Assembly (NCBI GenBank): GCA_943326015.2
Contig: CALPRQ020000027.1
Coordinates: 1-56,448, forward strand
Direction: 5' to 3'
DNA from: Chitinophaga pinensis
GTDB taxonomy: Bacteria; Pseudomonadota; Gammaproteobacteria; Burkholderiales; Burkholderiaceae_C
Length of the DNA stretch: 56,448 nucleotides
The translations under genes were made by a program, and so were the position numbers. Positions within the stretch are counted from its first letter, which is position 1, and every line of letters begins with the position of its first letter. Below, piece by piece: positions 1 to 8,537 of this stretch. The notes beneath the pieces were generated by a model. That model did not search any database and had not been told where the DNA came from. It saw nothing but the letters and a program-made list of their open reading frames with translations.

Positions 1-604
1 CCTGGGTCTGAGCATCACCAAGGGCCTGGTCGAGCTCATGGGGGGCGAGGTTGGCGCCAGCAGCGAGATCGGCCAGGGCAGCAGTTTCTGGTTCACGGTC
101 CGGTTTGGCCTGCCCGCGCCGGCGGCCAGCACGCCGCCCAAGGCAGCCGAAGCGCCGAAGGCCGATGGCCAGCACAAGCTGTCGCCGCTCGACATCATTG
201 TCGCGCCGATCCGCGGCGCCCGGGTGCTGGTTGTCGATGACAACATGACCAATCTGCTGGTGGCCAGCGCCTACCTGCGCAAGATGGGCCTGCAGGCCGA
301 AACCGCCAACAGCGGCCAAAGCGCGATCGAAAAATCCCAGCAGGGGCATTTCGACGCCATTCTGATGGATCTGCAGATGCCCGAGCTCGATGGTTTCGAG
401 ACCTCGCGTGCGATCCGCGCGACCGAACTCGGCCGCACCACACCGATCATTGCGCTGACCGCTGCCGCGAGCCTGGCCGACCGCGACGCGACCGCGGCTG
501 CCGGTATGAACGACCATGTCGCCAAGCCGATCGACACGATCGAGCTGGCGACCACGCTGGTCAAATGGATCGCGTCCGACGATGGCCGTCGGCCCGGAAC
601 CTGA
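1..604 (+). CDS. Hybrid sensor histidine kinase, C-terminal part (partial at 5' end)
   Basis: The reading frame is open from the window edge (first full codon at base 2). It begins inside the kinase ATPase domain: GLSITKGLVELMGG and GSSFWFTV are the G2-box and terminal strand of a HATPase_c domain. A short Pro/Ala linker leads to a receiver domain (about nt 215-585) with the acidic pair VVDDN, the phospho-acceptor Asp in MDLQMPELDG (codon 368-370), the Thr/Ala switch region and the Lys of AKPI. This is the usual hybrid kinase order, so the protein would autophosphorylate and relay to its own receiver. The sensor region lies outside the window, so the signal is unknown. Confidence 0.9.
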   Translation, partial: LGLSITKGLVELMGGEVGASSEIGQGSSFWFTVRFGLPAPAASTPPKAAEAPKADGQHKLSPLDIIVAPIRGARVLVVDDNMTNLLVASAYLRKMGLQAETANSGQSAIEKSQQGHFDAILMDLQMPELDGFETSRAIRATELGRTTPIIALTAAASLADRDATAAAGMNDHVAKPIDTIELATTLVKWIASDDGRRPGT

Positions 605-641
605 TCGCGCTGGCTGGCGCTTGACGGCATAAGCCTTGCAC

Positions 642-3428
642 ATGGATACCAAGGCCCAAGCCCATCATCCATCGCAACTGGACAGACAGGCAGTGGCCGA
701 GCAGCTGGGCGTCGAGCTTGAGCGCGGGCTGGGCGCGGCGGAGGTCCGGCGGCGGCTCGAACGCTTCGGCCGCAACGAGTTGCGGGTCGAAGCGCCAGTG
801 CCAGCCTGGCGCCATCTGCTGGCGCAGTTCCAGGACCCGCTGGTCCATCTGCTGCTGGCGGCGGTCGTCGTCACGCTGCTGCTCTGGAGCGTGGAGGGGG
901 CGCGCGGCTGGCCCATCGATGCGCTGGTGATCCTGGTCATCGTGCTGCTCAACGCGCTGCTTGGCTTCCTGCAGGAGGTCCGCTCGCAGCGCGCCGCCGC
1001 CGCCCTGGCCCGGCTGACCGCCGTCACCTCGGCCGTGCTGCGCGACGGTGTGCCGCTGCGGGTGCCGAGCGCCGAACTGGTGCCGGGTGATCTGCTGCAG
1101 TTGTCCGAGGGTGACCAGGTTGGCGCTGATGCCCGCTTGCTGCAGGCCAATGCGCTGCGCGTGCAGGAGGCCTCGTTGACAGGCGAAAGCCAGGCGGTGT
1201 CCAAGGATGCAGCCACCCTGTCGGAGCCCGTTCCGCTGGCTGAACGCTGCAACATGGTGTTCAAGGGCACGGCGGTGGTCCAGGGCACCGGCCTGGCGCT
1301 GGTCACCGCCACCGGCATGGCGACCGAGATGGGCCGCATCGCCCATCTGCTCGCCACCACGCCCGAAGAGGCGACCCCGCTGCAGAAGGAGGTGCGCCAG
1401 ATCGGCGTCATGCTGGGACGTGCCGTGCTGCTGATCGCCGTGGTGGTGGTCGTCACGGTGCTGCTGATGACCGAGGTCCGCAGCCTGGCCGATGTCGAGG
1501 CCGTGCTGCTGCTGGGGGTGTCGCTGGCGGTGGCGGCCGTGCCCGAGGGCCTGCCCGCGATCCTGTCGCTGGTGCTGGCGATCGGGGTCCAGCGCATGGC
1601 GAGTCGCCAGGCCATCGTCAAGAAGCTGTCATCGGTCGAGACCCTGGGCTCGGCCTCGGTGATCTGCACCGACAAGACCGGCACCCTGACCCGTTCCGAG
1701 ATGGCGATCGAGCGCGTGGTGACGGCCTCCGGCTCCAGCTACCCCGAGGGTGTGGGCTACGAGCCGGTGGGCGACATCCGGCACCAGGGCCAGCGGGTCG
1801 AGCCTGGCCCCTTGCACAGCGAACTGGTGCTGATGCTCAGCGGCGGCAGCCTGGCCGGCAATGCCGACCTGCGCCAGCAGGCCGACGGCTCCTGGGTGAT
1901 CCAGGGCGACCCGACCGAAGCCGCCTTCCTGGTGGCCGAGCGCAAGCTGGGTGTGCACGAGCGCCGCCGTGAGCGTTTCGAGCGCATCGCCGAGATCCCC
2001 TTCACCTCCGAACGCAAGCGGATGGCGGTGCTCGCGATCGATCACCAGCATGAGGACCAGCGGGTCATCATCGTCAAGGGTGCGCCCGATGTGCTGTTGC
2101 AGCGGTGCAGCGCCGCCCGGGTCGGCATGGATGTGGTGCCGATGAGCGAGGCCATCCGCGCCCGTGCCCTGGCCGATGTCGACGAGCTGTCGGATGCGGC
2201 GCTGCGCACCCTGTCGGTGGCCTACCGTCCGCTGGCACCGGGCGAAGACGGACAGGCCGGCGAGGCACTGGAGCAGGAGCTGGTCTTCGTCGGCACGGTC
2301 GGCATCATCGACCCGCCGCGCGCCGAAGCGGCGGCCGCGATCCAGGAGGCGCAGCGCGCCGGCATCCGGATCATCATGATCACGGGCGACCACCCGCGCA
2401 CGGCGGCGCGCATTGCGTCCGATCTCGGCATCATCGAGGCCGGTGCCACGGCGCTGACCGGGGCCCAGCTCGATGCGCTTGACGAGGCCGGTCTGGCCGA
2501 GGCGGTGCGATCGACCTCGGTCTATGCCCGGGTCGATCCCTCGCACAAGCTGCGCATCGTCGATGCGCTGCAGGCGCAAGGCCATGTGGTCGCGATGACC
2601 GGCGACGGTGTCAATGACGCGCCGGCGCTCAAGTCGGCCGACATCGGCGTGGCGATGGGCATCACCGGCACCGAGGTCACCAAGGAAGCCGGCAAGATGA
2701 TCCTGGCCGACGACAACTTTGCCACCATCGTCGCGGCGGTGCGCGAGGGGCGCGGCATCCTCGACAACATCCGCAAGTTCCTGCGCTACCTGCTGTCGTC
2801 CAACATGGGCGAGGTGCTGACGGTATTCCTGGGCGTGCTCGGCGCCCGTGTGCTCGGGCTGATCGACGCGGGCGGCGCCGTCGTGCTGCCGCTGCTGGCG
2901 ACGCAGATCCTGTGGATCAACCTGGTCACCGATTCCGGCCCGGCGCTGGCGATGGGGGTCGACCCGCATGGCGCCGACGTGATGGAACGCCGCCCGCGCC
3001 GCCCGGACGAGCGCATCATCGACGCGCGCATGTGGTCGGGCGTGCTGCAGACCGGCCTGGTGATGGCGCTCGCTACCCTGTTCACGCTCGACCTGCTGCT
3101 GCCCGGCGGCTGGCTGGCCGGCGATCAGAGCCTGGAGTGCGCGCGCACGGCGGCCTTCACGGTGCTGGTGCTGGCACAGCTGTTCAATGCCTTCAATGCC
3201 CGCTCCGAGTCAGTCAGCGCATTCCGGGGCCTGTTCGACAACCAGCTGCTCTGGGTTGCCGTGACGCTGGGCGCGGGCTTGCAGCTGGCAGTGGTGGAGT
3301 GGCGCTGGCTGAACCTGGCTTTCGACACCGTGCCGCTGACGCTTGGGCAATGGACGTTGTGCGTCGCCATGGGCAGCAGCGTGCTGTGGTTCAGCGAACT
3401 GCGCAAGTTCTGGCTGCGGCGCCAGTAG
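642..3428 (+). CDS. Cation-transporting P-type ATPase (P2 type, Ca2+/cation pump)
   Basis: This is a full-length P-type ATPase of about 928 residues. It has an N-terminal cation-ATPase domain, two membrane helices (about 70-112), the TGES actuator loop (about 181), PEGLP in M4, the phosphorylation motif CTDKTGTLT (Asp about 344), the hinge TGDGVNDAPALKSAD (about 652) and six C-terminal helices with NLVTDSGPAL in M6. PEGLP and the M6 motif place it with P2 pumps (SERCA/PMCA/Na,K-like) rather than heavy-metal P1B pumps, and there is no CPC motif. The substrate is probably Ca2+ or a monovalent cation and cannot be settled here. An in-frame TTG at 636 is an alternative start; neither start has a strong ribosome binding site. 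Confidence 0.93.
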   Translation: MDTKAQAHHPSQLDRQAVAEQLGVELERGLGAAEVRRRLERFGRNELRVEAPVPAWRHLLAQFQDPLVHLLLAAVVVTLLLWSVEGARGWPIDALVILVIVLLNALLGFLQEVRSQRAAAALARLTAVTSAVLRDGVPLRVPSAELVPGDLLQLSEGDQVGADARLLQANALRVQEASLTGESQAVSKDAATLSEPVPLAERCNMVFKGTAVVQGTGLALVTATGMATEMGRIAHLLATTPEEATPLQKEVRQIGVMLGRAVLLIAVVVVVTVLLMTEVRSLADVEAVLLLGVSLAVAAVPEGLPAILSLVLAIGVQRMASRQAIVKKLSSVETLGSASVICTDKTGTLTRSEMAIERVVTASGSSYPEGVGYEPVGDIRHQGQRVEPGPLHSELVLMLSGGSLAGNADLRQQADGSWVIQGDPTEAAFLVAERKLGVHERRRERFERIAEIPFTSERKRMAVLAIDHQHEDQRVIIVKGAPDVLLQRCSAARVGMDVVPMSEAIRARALADVDELSDAALRTLSVAYRPLAPGEDGQAGEALEQELVFVGTVGIIDPPRAEAAAAIQEAQRAGIRIIMITGDHPRTAARIASDLGIIEAGATALTGAQLDALDEAGLAEAVRSTSVYARVDPSHKLRIVDALQAQGHVVAMTGDGVNDAPALKSADIGVAMGITGTEVTKEAGKMILADDNFATIVAAVREGRGILDNIRKFLRYLLSSNMGEVLTVFLGVLGARVLGLIDAGGAVVLPLLATQILWINLVTDSGPALAMGVDPHGADVMERRPRRPDERIIDARMWSGVLQTGLVMALATLFTLDLLLPGGWLAGDQSLECARTAAFTVLVLAQLFNAFNARSESVSAFRGLFDNQLLWVAVTLGAGLQLAVVEWRWLNLAFDTVPLTLGQWTLCVAMGSSVLWFSELRKFWLRRQ

Positions 3429-3468
3429 GGCGGACGCGGTCGTGATCGTGATCGCGACCGATCCCGAT

Positions 3469-3717
3469 TCAAATGGCGCTCTTCGGTCCACGCAAGGCGT
3501 GACTCAGTTGGTCGACCAGTTCGGCCCAGTCCGAATCCTGTTGCAGGGCTTCCAGCAGAAACTCGGCCTGGGAGGGTGTCCAGAAGGCAGCATTCGGGAG
3601 CCCTATCTCCGGCGCCAGCGGCGTATGCCGCGTCAGGAAATCCTGGATGCTGAGTGGATCGTTGGGCAGTCCCAGTTGCGCAAACAGGTCGTGAAATCGG
3701 TTGATGGCGGCTTCCAT
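3469..3717 (-). CDS. DUF2789 family small protein
   Basis: This 82-residue protein of unknown function reads MEAAINRFHDLFAQLGLPND at the start and then FWTPSQAEFLLEALQQDSDWAELVDQL, which is the pattern I recall for the DUF2789 family of gamma- and betaproteobacteria (usually about 75-80 aa). The start is set at the ATG ending at 3717 because an AAGGAG box lies just upstream on the minus strand; a longer in-frame ATG at 3765 has no such box. It is convergent with the ATPase gene and has no membrane segment or signal peptide. The function is not known. Confidence 0.8.
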   Translation of the reverse strand: MEAAINRFHDLFAQLGLPNDPLSIQDFLTRHTPLAPEIGLPNAAFWTPSQAEFLLEALQQDSDWAELVDQLSHALRGPKSAI

Positions 3718-3857
3718 GGCGATCTCCTTGAATGAATGTCCGTGCCAGTGCAATTGCCCTGGCACCCGCCTGCACCAGATTGTCCCTGGTGACAGAAATG
3801 GTGGAGCTAGTCTAAACAGCTATGGATGCAAGCGGAAGATGAATTCATGTTGTCGGG

Positions 3858-4322
3858 TCAGTAGCAGCAGCCGCCATCGCCGCAGCAGCTCGAAGGCGTG
3901 CCGCTGCCGGCCGCGGTCTGGCTGGCAGGCTCCGGTTCCAGCAATCGGACGCCGGCCTTGAGTCCGGCGCGCACCAGCAGTTCCTCGGGGATCACTTCGT
4001 GGGACCGGCCTTCGAGCTCCAGCGTGCGGCAGTCCTGGTCGCCGCATTCATTGCAGCAGCGGCTGGCTCCGCTCTGACCTTCGAGCCAGGCTTCGAGCGG
4101 CTGGCCGCCAATCCAGATCCGGTTGGATTCCGAGGGCTGGACCAGGAAAGCCTGCTGGTCGAGTTCGCGGCATTCGAGCACCGGCTGCACACCCAGCGGT
4201 TCGAGCACGGTCCTGAGTCGTTCAATGGCGCGCCGGACCGAATCCCCGCTACCCTGGCAGCGAGGGCAGGTATTGCCTTGGTCATTGACCAGGCGTTGCC
4301 AGATGATGGACAAGGTTTGCAT
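3858..4322 (-). CDS. DUF2703 family cysteine-rich protein
   Basis: This 154-residue protein begins MQTLSIIWQRLV and contains CPRCQGSGD (CxxC near residue 20), a central CCNECGDQDCRTLE cluster and a C-terminal tail SSCCGDGGCCY. The layout matches DUF2703 proteins, small Cys-rich proteins that I associate with a thioredoxin-like fold. The start is the ATG at 4322 with an AGGAGA box upstream; the frame stays open to 4412 but without a better start. The Cys-rich tail and the nearby cation ATPase make a metal-handling role plausible, but that is inference. It is divergent from the diguanylate cyclase gene. Confidence 0.78.
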   Translation of the reverse strand: MQTLSIIWQRLVNDQGNTCPRCQGSGDSVRRAIERLRTVLEPLGVQPVLECRELDQQAFLVQPSESNRIWIGGQPLEAWLEGQSGASRCCNECGDQDCRTLELEGRSHEVIPEELLVRAGLKAGVRLLEPEPASQTAAGSGTPSSCCGDGGCCY

Positions 4323-4432
4323 CGGACTCTCCTTTGTGTGTTGGAGAAATTTCACATTTTCGCTCTCAACGATGGGCTTGAGTAGTAGCTTGCTGGAGCT
4401 GTGGGTTATCATCCGTTGATTAACTTATCTTA

Positions 4433-5827
4433 TTGATAGCAGTGATCGGAATAGCTCTTGTCTTGGCATTCACCTGGATTCCCCTGCTTGCAGTCGCGGC
4501 TGAAACCCAGCCCGCGATTGACTTCAGCGCACAGGAGCAGGCCTATATCGCCCAGGCAGGAACCATCCGCATGTGCGTGGACCCCGACTGGATGCCGTTC
4601 GAGCGCATCAACGAAGCAGGACAACACGAGGGCATCGCCGCTGACCTGATCCAGCTGGTCGCGCAGCGCGTCGGGCTGAAGATCGAATTGCATCCGGTCA
4701 AGAGCTGGCAGGAAAGCCTCGACGCATCGAAGGCCGGTGTCTGCCAGATCATGAGCTTTCTCAACCAGACGCCGGAGCGCGACCAGTGGCTGATCTTCAC
4801 GGCCCCCATCTTCTTCGATCCGAATGTCATCATCGCCCGGGAGGAGCACAACTACATCGGCGATCTCAAGGGGTTGTCGAATGAAACGGTAGCCTTGCCG
4901 CGTGGCACTATGGTCGAGGAACGCATCCGGCGCGAATATCCGGATGTGATGGTCATTCTGACCGATAGCGAGCCTGAATCCGTCAAGCTGGTCTCCGAGC
5001 GCAAGGCGGGCATGACCATCCGCTCCCTGATCGTGGCGGCCTATTCCATCAAGAAGGAGGGCCTGTTCAATCTGAAGATTGCGGGCCATGTGCCTGAATT
5101 CACCAACAAGCTGCGGGTCGGTGTGGTCAAGAACGAAACGGTGCTGCGCGGCATCCTGGACAAGGGGGTGCAGACCCTGACGCCGCAAGACCGCGAAGCG
5201 ATATCGAACCGGCATGTCGCGATCCAGGTGCAGCAGGGTTTTGATTATCGGCTGGTCTGGAAAATCCTGGCCGTCAGCGCCGTCATCCTGCTGGTCAGCC
5301 TGTTCTGGATCAGCAAGCTGCGGGCGCTGAACCGGAAACTGGAGCGCTTGTCCACCACGGATCGCCTGACTGGCCTGTACAACCGCCTGAAGCTGGACGA
5401 GGTTCTGGAGTCCGAGGGCATGAGGGCGTCCCGATCCGGTCATTCGTTCAGCGTGATCCTGATCGACATCGATCACTTCAAGCGCGTCAATGACCAGCAT
5501 GGCCACCAGACGGGCGACCTAGTGCTGGTCGATCTGGCACAACTGCTGCGCACCGGGATGCGAAGCACCGACTTTGTCGGCCGCTGGGGTGGCGAAGAGT
5601 TCCTGGTCATTTGCCCGCACACGGATAGCGCCGGTGCCTGCAAACTGGCAGAGACACTGCGCCAGAGTATCCAGGATCACCTTTTCCCGGTCGCGGAACA
5701 GCAAAGCGCCAGTTTCGGCGTGGCCAGCTCTTGCCCGGGCGATAGCGCCAGCGAGATCGTTTCCCGCGCGGACAAGGCACTCTACGCGGCGAAAACAGCG
5801 GGACGAAATTGCGTCAAGGTCGGTTAG
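4433..5827 (+). CDS. Diguanylate cyclase with periplasmic SBP_bac_3-type sensor domain
   Basis: The protein has an N-terminal signal/anchor (residues 1-23), a periplasmic solute-binding-like domain of the SBP_bac_3 type (about 42-265: IRMCVDPDWMPFE, then EGIAADLIQLVAQRVG), a transmembrane helix (about 275-293) and a GGDEF domain with active-site GGEEF at about 386-390. An inhibitory site RxxD (R377, D380) sits five residues before the motif, so product inhibition is expected. It should make c-di-GMP in the cytoplasm in response to a periplasmic ligand, perhaps an amino acid. The start is TTG at 4433 or GTG at 4442; no good ribosome binding site separates them. Its TAG overlaps the TAA of the convergent ABC gene. 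Confidence 0.92.
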   Translation: MIAVIGIALVLAFTWIPLLAVAAETQPAIDFSAQEQAYIAQAGTIRMCVDPDWMPFERINEAGQHEGIAADLIQLVAQRVGLKIELHPVKSWQESLDASKAGVCQIMSFLNQTPERDQWLIFTAPIFFDPNVIIAREEHNYIGDLKGLSNETVALPRGTMVEERIRREYPDVMVILTDSEPESVKLVSERKAGMTIRSLIVAAYSIKKEGLFNLKIAGHVPEFTNKLRVGVVKNETVLRGILDKGVQTLTPQDREAISNRHVAIQVQQGFDYRLVWKILAVSAVILLVSLFWISKLRALNRKLERLSTTDRLTGLYNRLKLDEVLESEGMRASRSGHSFSVILIDIDHFKRVNDQHGHQTGDLVLVDLAQLLRTGMRSTDFVGRWGGEEFLVICPHTDSAGACKLAETLRQSIQDHLFPVAEQQSASFGVASSCPGDSASEIVSRADKALYAAKTAGRNCVKVG

Positions 5828-7575
5828 CGGGAGGCGGCTGCCAACCGGCCCGAGCTGTCCACCGTCCACTGCAGCGCATGGAAAGCGCCCACTGAGGGCC
5901 GGTGTGCGATCGACACCAGCGCGCCGCCGTGCTCCCTGATCAAGCCGAGCAGCTTTTCATAGACCTGCTGTTCAGCCGCCGCATCGAGCGCGCTGGTGGC
6001 CTCGTCGGCGAACAGCCAGCGCGGCTTCTTCAGCAAGGCGCGCGCAATGGCGAGGCGCTGCTGCTCGCCGCCCGAGAGCTTCTGGCCCCAGGCGTCCTCG
6101 GTATCGAGCTTGTCGGCCAGCTGCGGCAGCAGCGCGTCGCGCAGCGCCTGCTGCAGCTCGGCGTCACCGTAGTGGTCGGCCGTTGCCGGATAGGCCAGCG
6201 CGTCGCGCAGCTTGCCATTGGGGAAATAGGGCCGTTGCGGCAGGAACATCGCGTCCTGCTCGAAGCCGGCCGGCAGCTCGATGCGGCCGCGCGCATAGGG
6301 CCAGATGCCGGCCAGGGTGCGAAACAGCGAGGACTTGCCGCTGCCCGACGGGCCCTGCAGCAGCACGCTGTCGCCCGGGCGCAGCGCCAGGCCGGCGCCC
6401 TGCAGCAGCACGCGGCCATCAGGCAGAGACAGGGTCAGATCGTCCAGGCGCAGCTCGTCGCCGCTGCCGGCCGACAGCAGGCCCAAGCCGTTGGCGGCCT
6501 TCAGGCTGTCCTCGAAACCGGTCAGACGATCGGTGGTGGCGCGCCAGCGCGCCAGCGCGTCGTAGTTGTCGACGAACCAGGACAGCGCGTCCTGCACCCG
6601 GCCGAAGGCCGAGGCGATCTGCATCAGCTCGCCGAGCTGGATCGCGCCACTGAAGAAGCGCGGCGCCGCCACCACGAACGGGAACACCACCGCGGCCTGA
6701 CCGAAGCCGACCGTGAACCAGGTCAGGCGCTTCTGTGCCTTGATCAGCGCCAGGGTGTTCTGCAGCACGGCGCTGAAATGGCCGCCGAGCTGGCGCTGCT
6801 CGACCGGCTCGCCGCGGTCGAGCGCGATCGCCTCGCTGTACTCGCGTACCCGCACCAGGTGATGCCGGAAATCGGCCTCGCGCTTCTGTTGTGCGAAGTT
6901 CAGCTTGATAAGCGGGCGGCCGATGTAGTGCGTCAGCACGCTGCCGACCAACGCGTAGGCGATCGCCATCCAGACCATGAAGCCGGGGATGTTCCAGTCG
7001 CTGCCGTTGAAGACAAAGCCGAAGCTGCCCGACAAGCCCCACAGGATGCCGACGAAGCTCGCGAGCGTGACGCAGGCGTTGAGCAGGCCCATGCTCAGGC
7101 CCACCGCTGATGAGGTGAACATGCCCAGGTCTTCCTGGATGCGCTGGTCCGGGTTGTCGGGCAGGCTGGCGTCCTCGCGCGTGAAGCGCATCAGTTCGAG
7201 CCGATAGAAGGCCTTGCGGGCCAGCCAGCGCGCCATCACATGCGCCGTCATCCAGGCGCGCCAGCGGATCTCGAGCAGCTGGGTCAGGTAGAAGCGGTAG
7301 ACCGCGATCAGGATGTAGCCGAAGGCCAGCCCGGTGAAGCGCCCGAGCTGCTGCCAGAACACCTCGGCGTTCTTGTTCTGCAGCGCGTCGTAGAAGACCC
7401 GGTTCCACTCGTTGAGCAGCACCAGCATGTAGACTGCGCCGAGGTTCAGCGCGACGATGGCCGCGAGCAGGCCGCGCGCCTTCCATTTCTCGTCGGAGCC
7501 GAAGTAGGGCGCGGACAGCGCCCAGGCGCGGGAGGCGAAATGGCGGAACTGGTTCAGCTTGGTCAGCAGGCTCAT
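5824..7575 (-). CDS. ABC transporter fused permease/ATPase, SbmA/BacA/YddA-like
   Basis: This 583-residue half-transporter has an N-terminal membrane domain (helices from about residue 30 to 330; ABC_membrane_2 type) and a C-terminal ATPase. The ATPase shows Walker A GPSGSGKSS (about 408), signature LSGGEQQRLAIARALL (about 497) and Walker B WLFADEATSALD. The short EAA-less membrane domain with the SDEKWKARGLL-like opening resembles the YddA/BacA-related family linked to vitamin B12, peptide or very-long-chain fatty acid transport; the substrate is unknown. It lies 8 bases downstream of the 5'-nucleotidase gene and is probably co-transcribed with it. Confidence 0.88.
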   Translation of the reverse strand: MSLLTKLNQFRHFASRAWALSAPYFGSDEKWKARGLLAAIVALNLGAVYMLVLLNEWNRVFYDALQNKNAEVFWQQLGRFTGLAFGYILIAVYRFYLTQLLEIRWRAWMTAHVMARWLARKAFYRLELMRFTREDASLPDNPDQRIQEDLGMFTSSAVGLSMGLLNACVTLASFVGILWGLSGSFGFVFNGSDWNIPGFMVWMAIAYALVGSVLTHYIGRPLIKLNFAQQKREADFRHHLVRVREYSEAIALDRGEPVEQRQLGGHFSAVLQNTLALIKAQKRLTWFTVGFGQAAVVFPFVVAAPRFFSGAIQLGELMQIASAFGRVQDALSWFVDNYDALARWRATTDRLTGFEDSLKAANGLGLLSAGSGDELRLDDLTLSLPDGRVLLQGAGLALRPGDSVLLQGPSGSGKSSLFRTLAGIWPYARGRIELPAGFEQDAMFLPQRPYFPNGKLRDALAYPATADHYGDAELQQALRDALLPQLADKLDTEDAWGQKLSGGEQQRLAIARALLKKPRWLFADEATSALDAAAEQQVYEKLLGLIREHGGALVSIAHRPSVGAFHALQWTVDSSGRLAAASR

Positions 7576-7583
7576 GGGGGCAT

Positions 7584-8480
7584 TCAGGGGTTGGCGACGC
7601 CGGAGGCGACATGGCCGGAAGGCACATGCAGCGCGGCCGATTCGATATGGCCGGTCTGGTCATCGAAGAAGAAGTCGGGCTCGAACTCGCGCAGGAATTC
7701 GCCCTTGGGCAGACCGCCGAGGAACATCGCCTCGTCGATCGCGATGTCCCAGTCCATCAGGGTGCGGATGGCGCGCTCGTGCGCCGGCGCGCTGCGCGCC
7801 GTCACCAGCGCGGTGCGCAGGTGCATGCCGGCCTGGCCCGCATGCTGCAGCTGCTGCAGCGCCTCCAGCAGCGGCTTGAAGGGGCCGCCCGGCAGCGGTT
7901 GATCGGCGCGGTCTTGCTCGTGTTGCTGGAAGGCACCCAGGCCCTGCGCCTGGTAGATGCGCTCGGCCTCGTCCGAGAACAGCACCGCGTCGCCGTCGAA
8001 GGCGATGCGGACCTCGTGCGGGTGCGCGTCGCTGGCGCGCACCGATTGCGGGTAGACCTGGGCCGCCGGCACGCCGGCGGCGAGCGCGGCACGCACGTCG
8101 CTCAGATGGGTGGACAAAAAGAGGTTGGCGCGCAGCGGCCGCAGGTAGCGCCAGGGCGACTGGCCGCGCGTGAACACGCCGCGCTCGATGCCCAGGCCGT
8201 AATGCTGGGCCGAGCGGAACACGCGCAGCCCCGAGACCGGGTCGTTGCGCGACAGGATCACGACCTCGACCCGCGGCTCGCCGGGCGAATTGAAGCTCAG
8301 CAGCTTGCGCACCAGCGAGAACGCGACGCCTGGCTTGGCTGGCTGCTCCAGCCGCGCGAGCTGCAGCTGCATGTAGGCGCGGTCATCGGCCTGCTCGAAG
8401 ACGAGGTTTTCCTCCTCGAAGTCGAACAGCGCGCGCGAGGAAATCGCGACGACGAGCTGGCCTTCCAGGGTGGCGGGCAT
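7584..8480 (-). CDS. Cytosolic 5'-nucleotidase family protein (NT5C1-like)
   Basis: This 298-residue protein matches the 5'-nucleotidase family seen in bacteria and in animal cytosolic NT5C1. It opens LVVAISSRALFDFEEEN, then has VVILSRNDPVSGLRVFRS, RIAFDGDAVLFSDEAERIY (the DxD-type catalytic region is shifted to this inner motif, as in the family), LVTARSAPAHERAIRTL and a late FLGGLPKGEFLREFEPDFFFDDQ. It should hydrolyse nucleoside 5'-monophosphates in the cytoplasm. It lies between gspF and the ABC exporter on the same strand; the 57-base gap to gspF leaves operon membership open. Confidence 0.85.
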   Translation of the reverse strand: MPATLEGQLVVAISSRALFDFEEENLVFEQADDRAYMQLQLARLEQPAKPGVAFSLVRKLLSFNSPGEPRVEVVILSRNDPVSGLRVFRSAQHYGLGIERGVFTRGQSPWRYLRPLRANLFLSTHLSDVRAALAAGVPAAQVYPQSVRASDAHPHEVRIAFDGDAVLFSDEAERIYQAQGLGAFQQHEQDRADQPLPGGPFKPLLEALQQLQHAGQAGMHLRTALVTARSAPAHERAIRTLMDWDIAIDEAMFLGGLPKGEFLREFEPDFFFDDQTGHIESAALHVPSGHVASGVANP

Positions 8481-8537
8481 GTGGACTCCTGTGGTGGCAA
8501 CCCGGCTAGCTTACCGGTTCAAACCCGGACCTGGGGT

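Noticed and set aside
5824-5827. Overlapping stop codons (TTAG) of the diguanylate cyclase and ABC genes as possible regulation
   Set aside because: Convergent four-base overlap is common in compact genomes and both proteins look complete.
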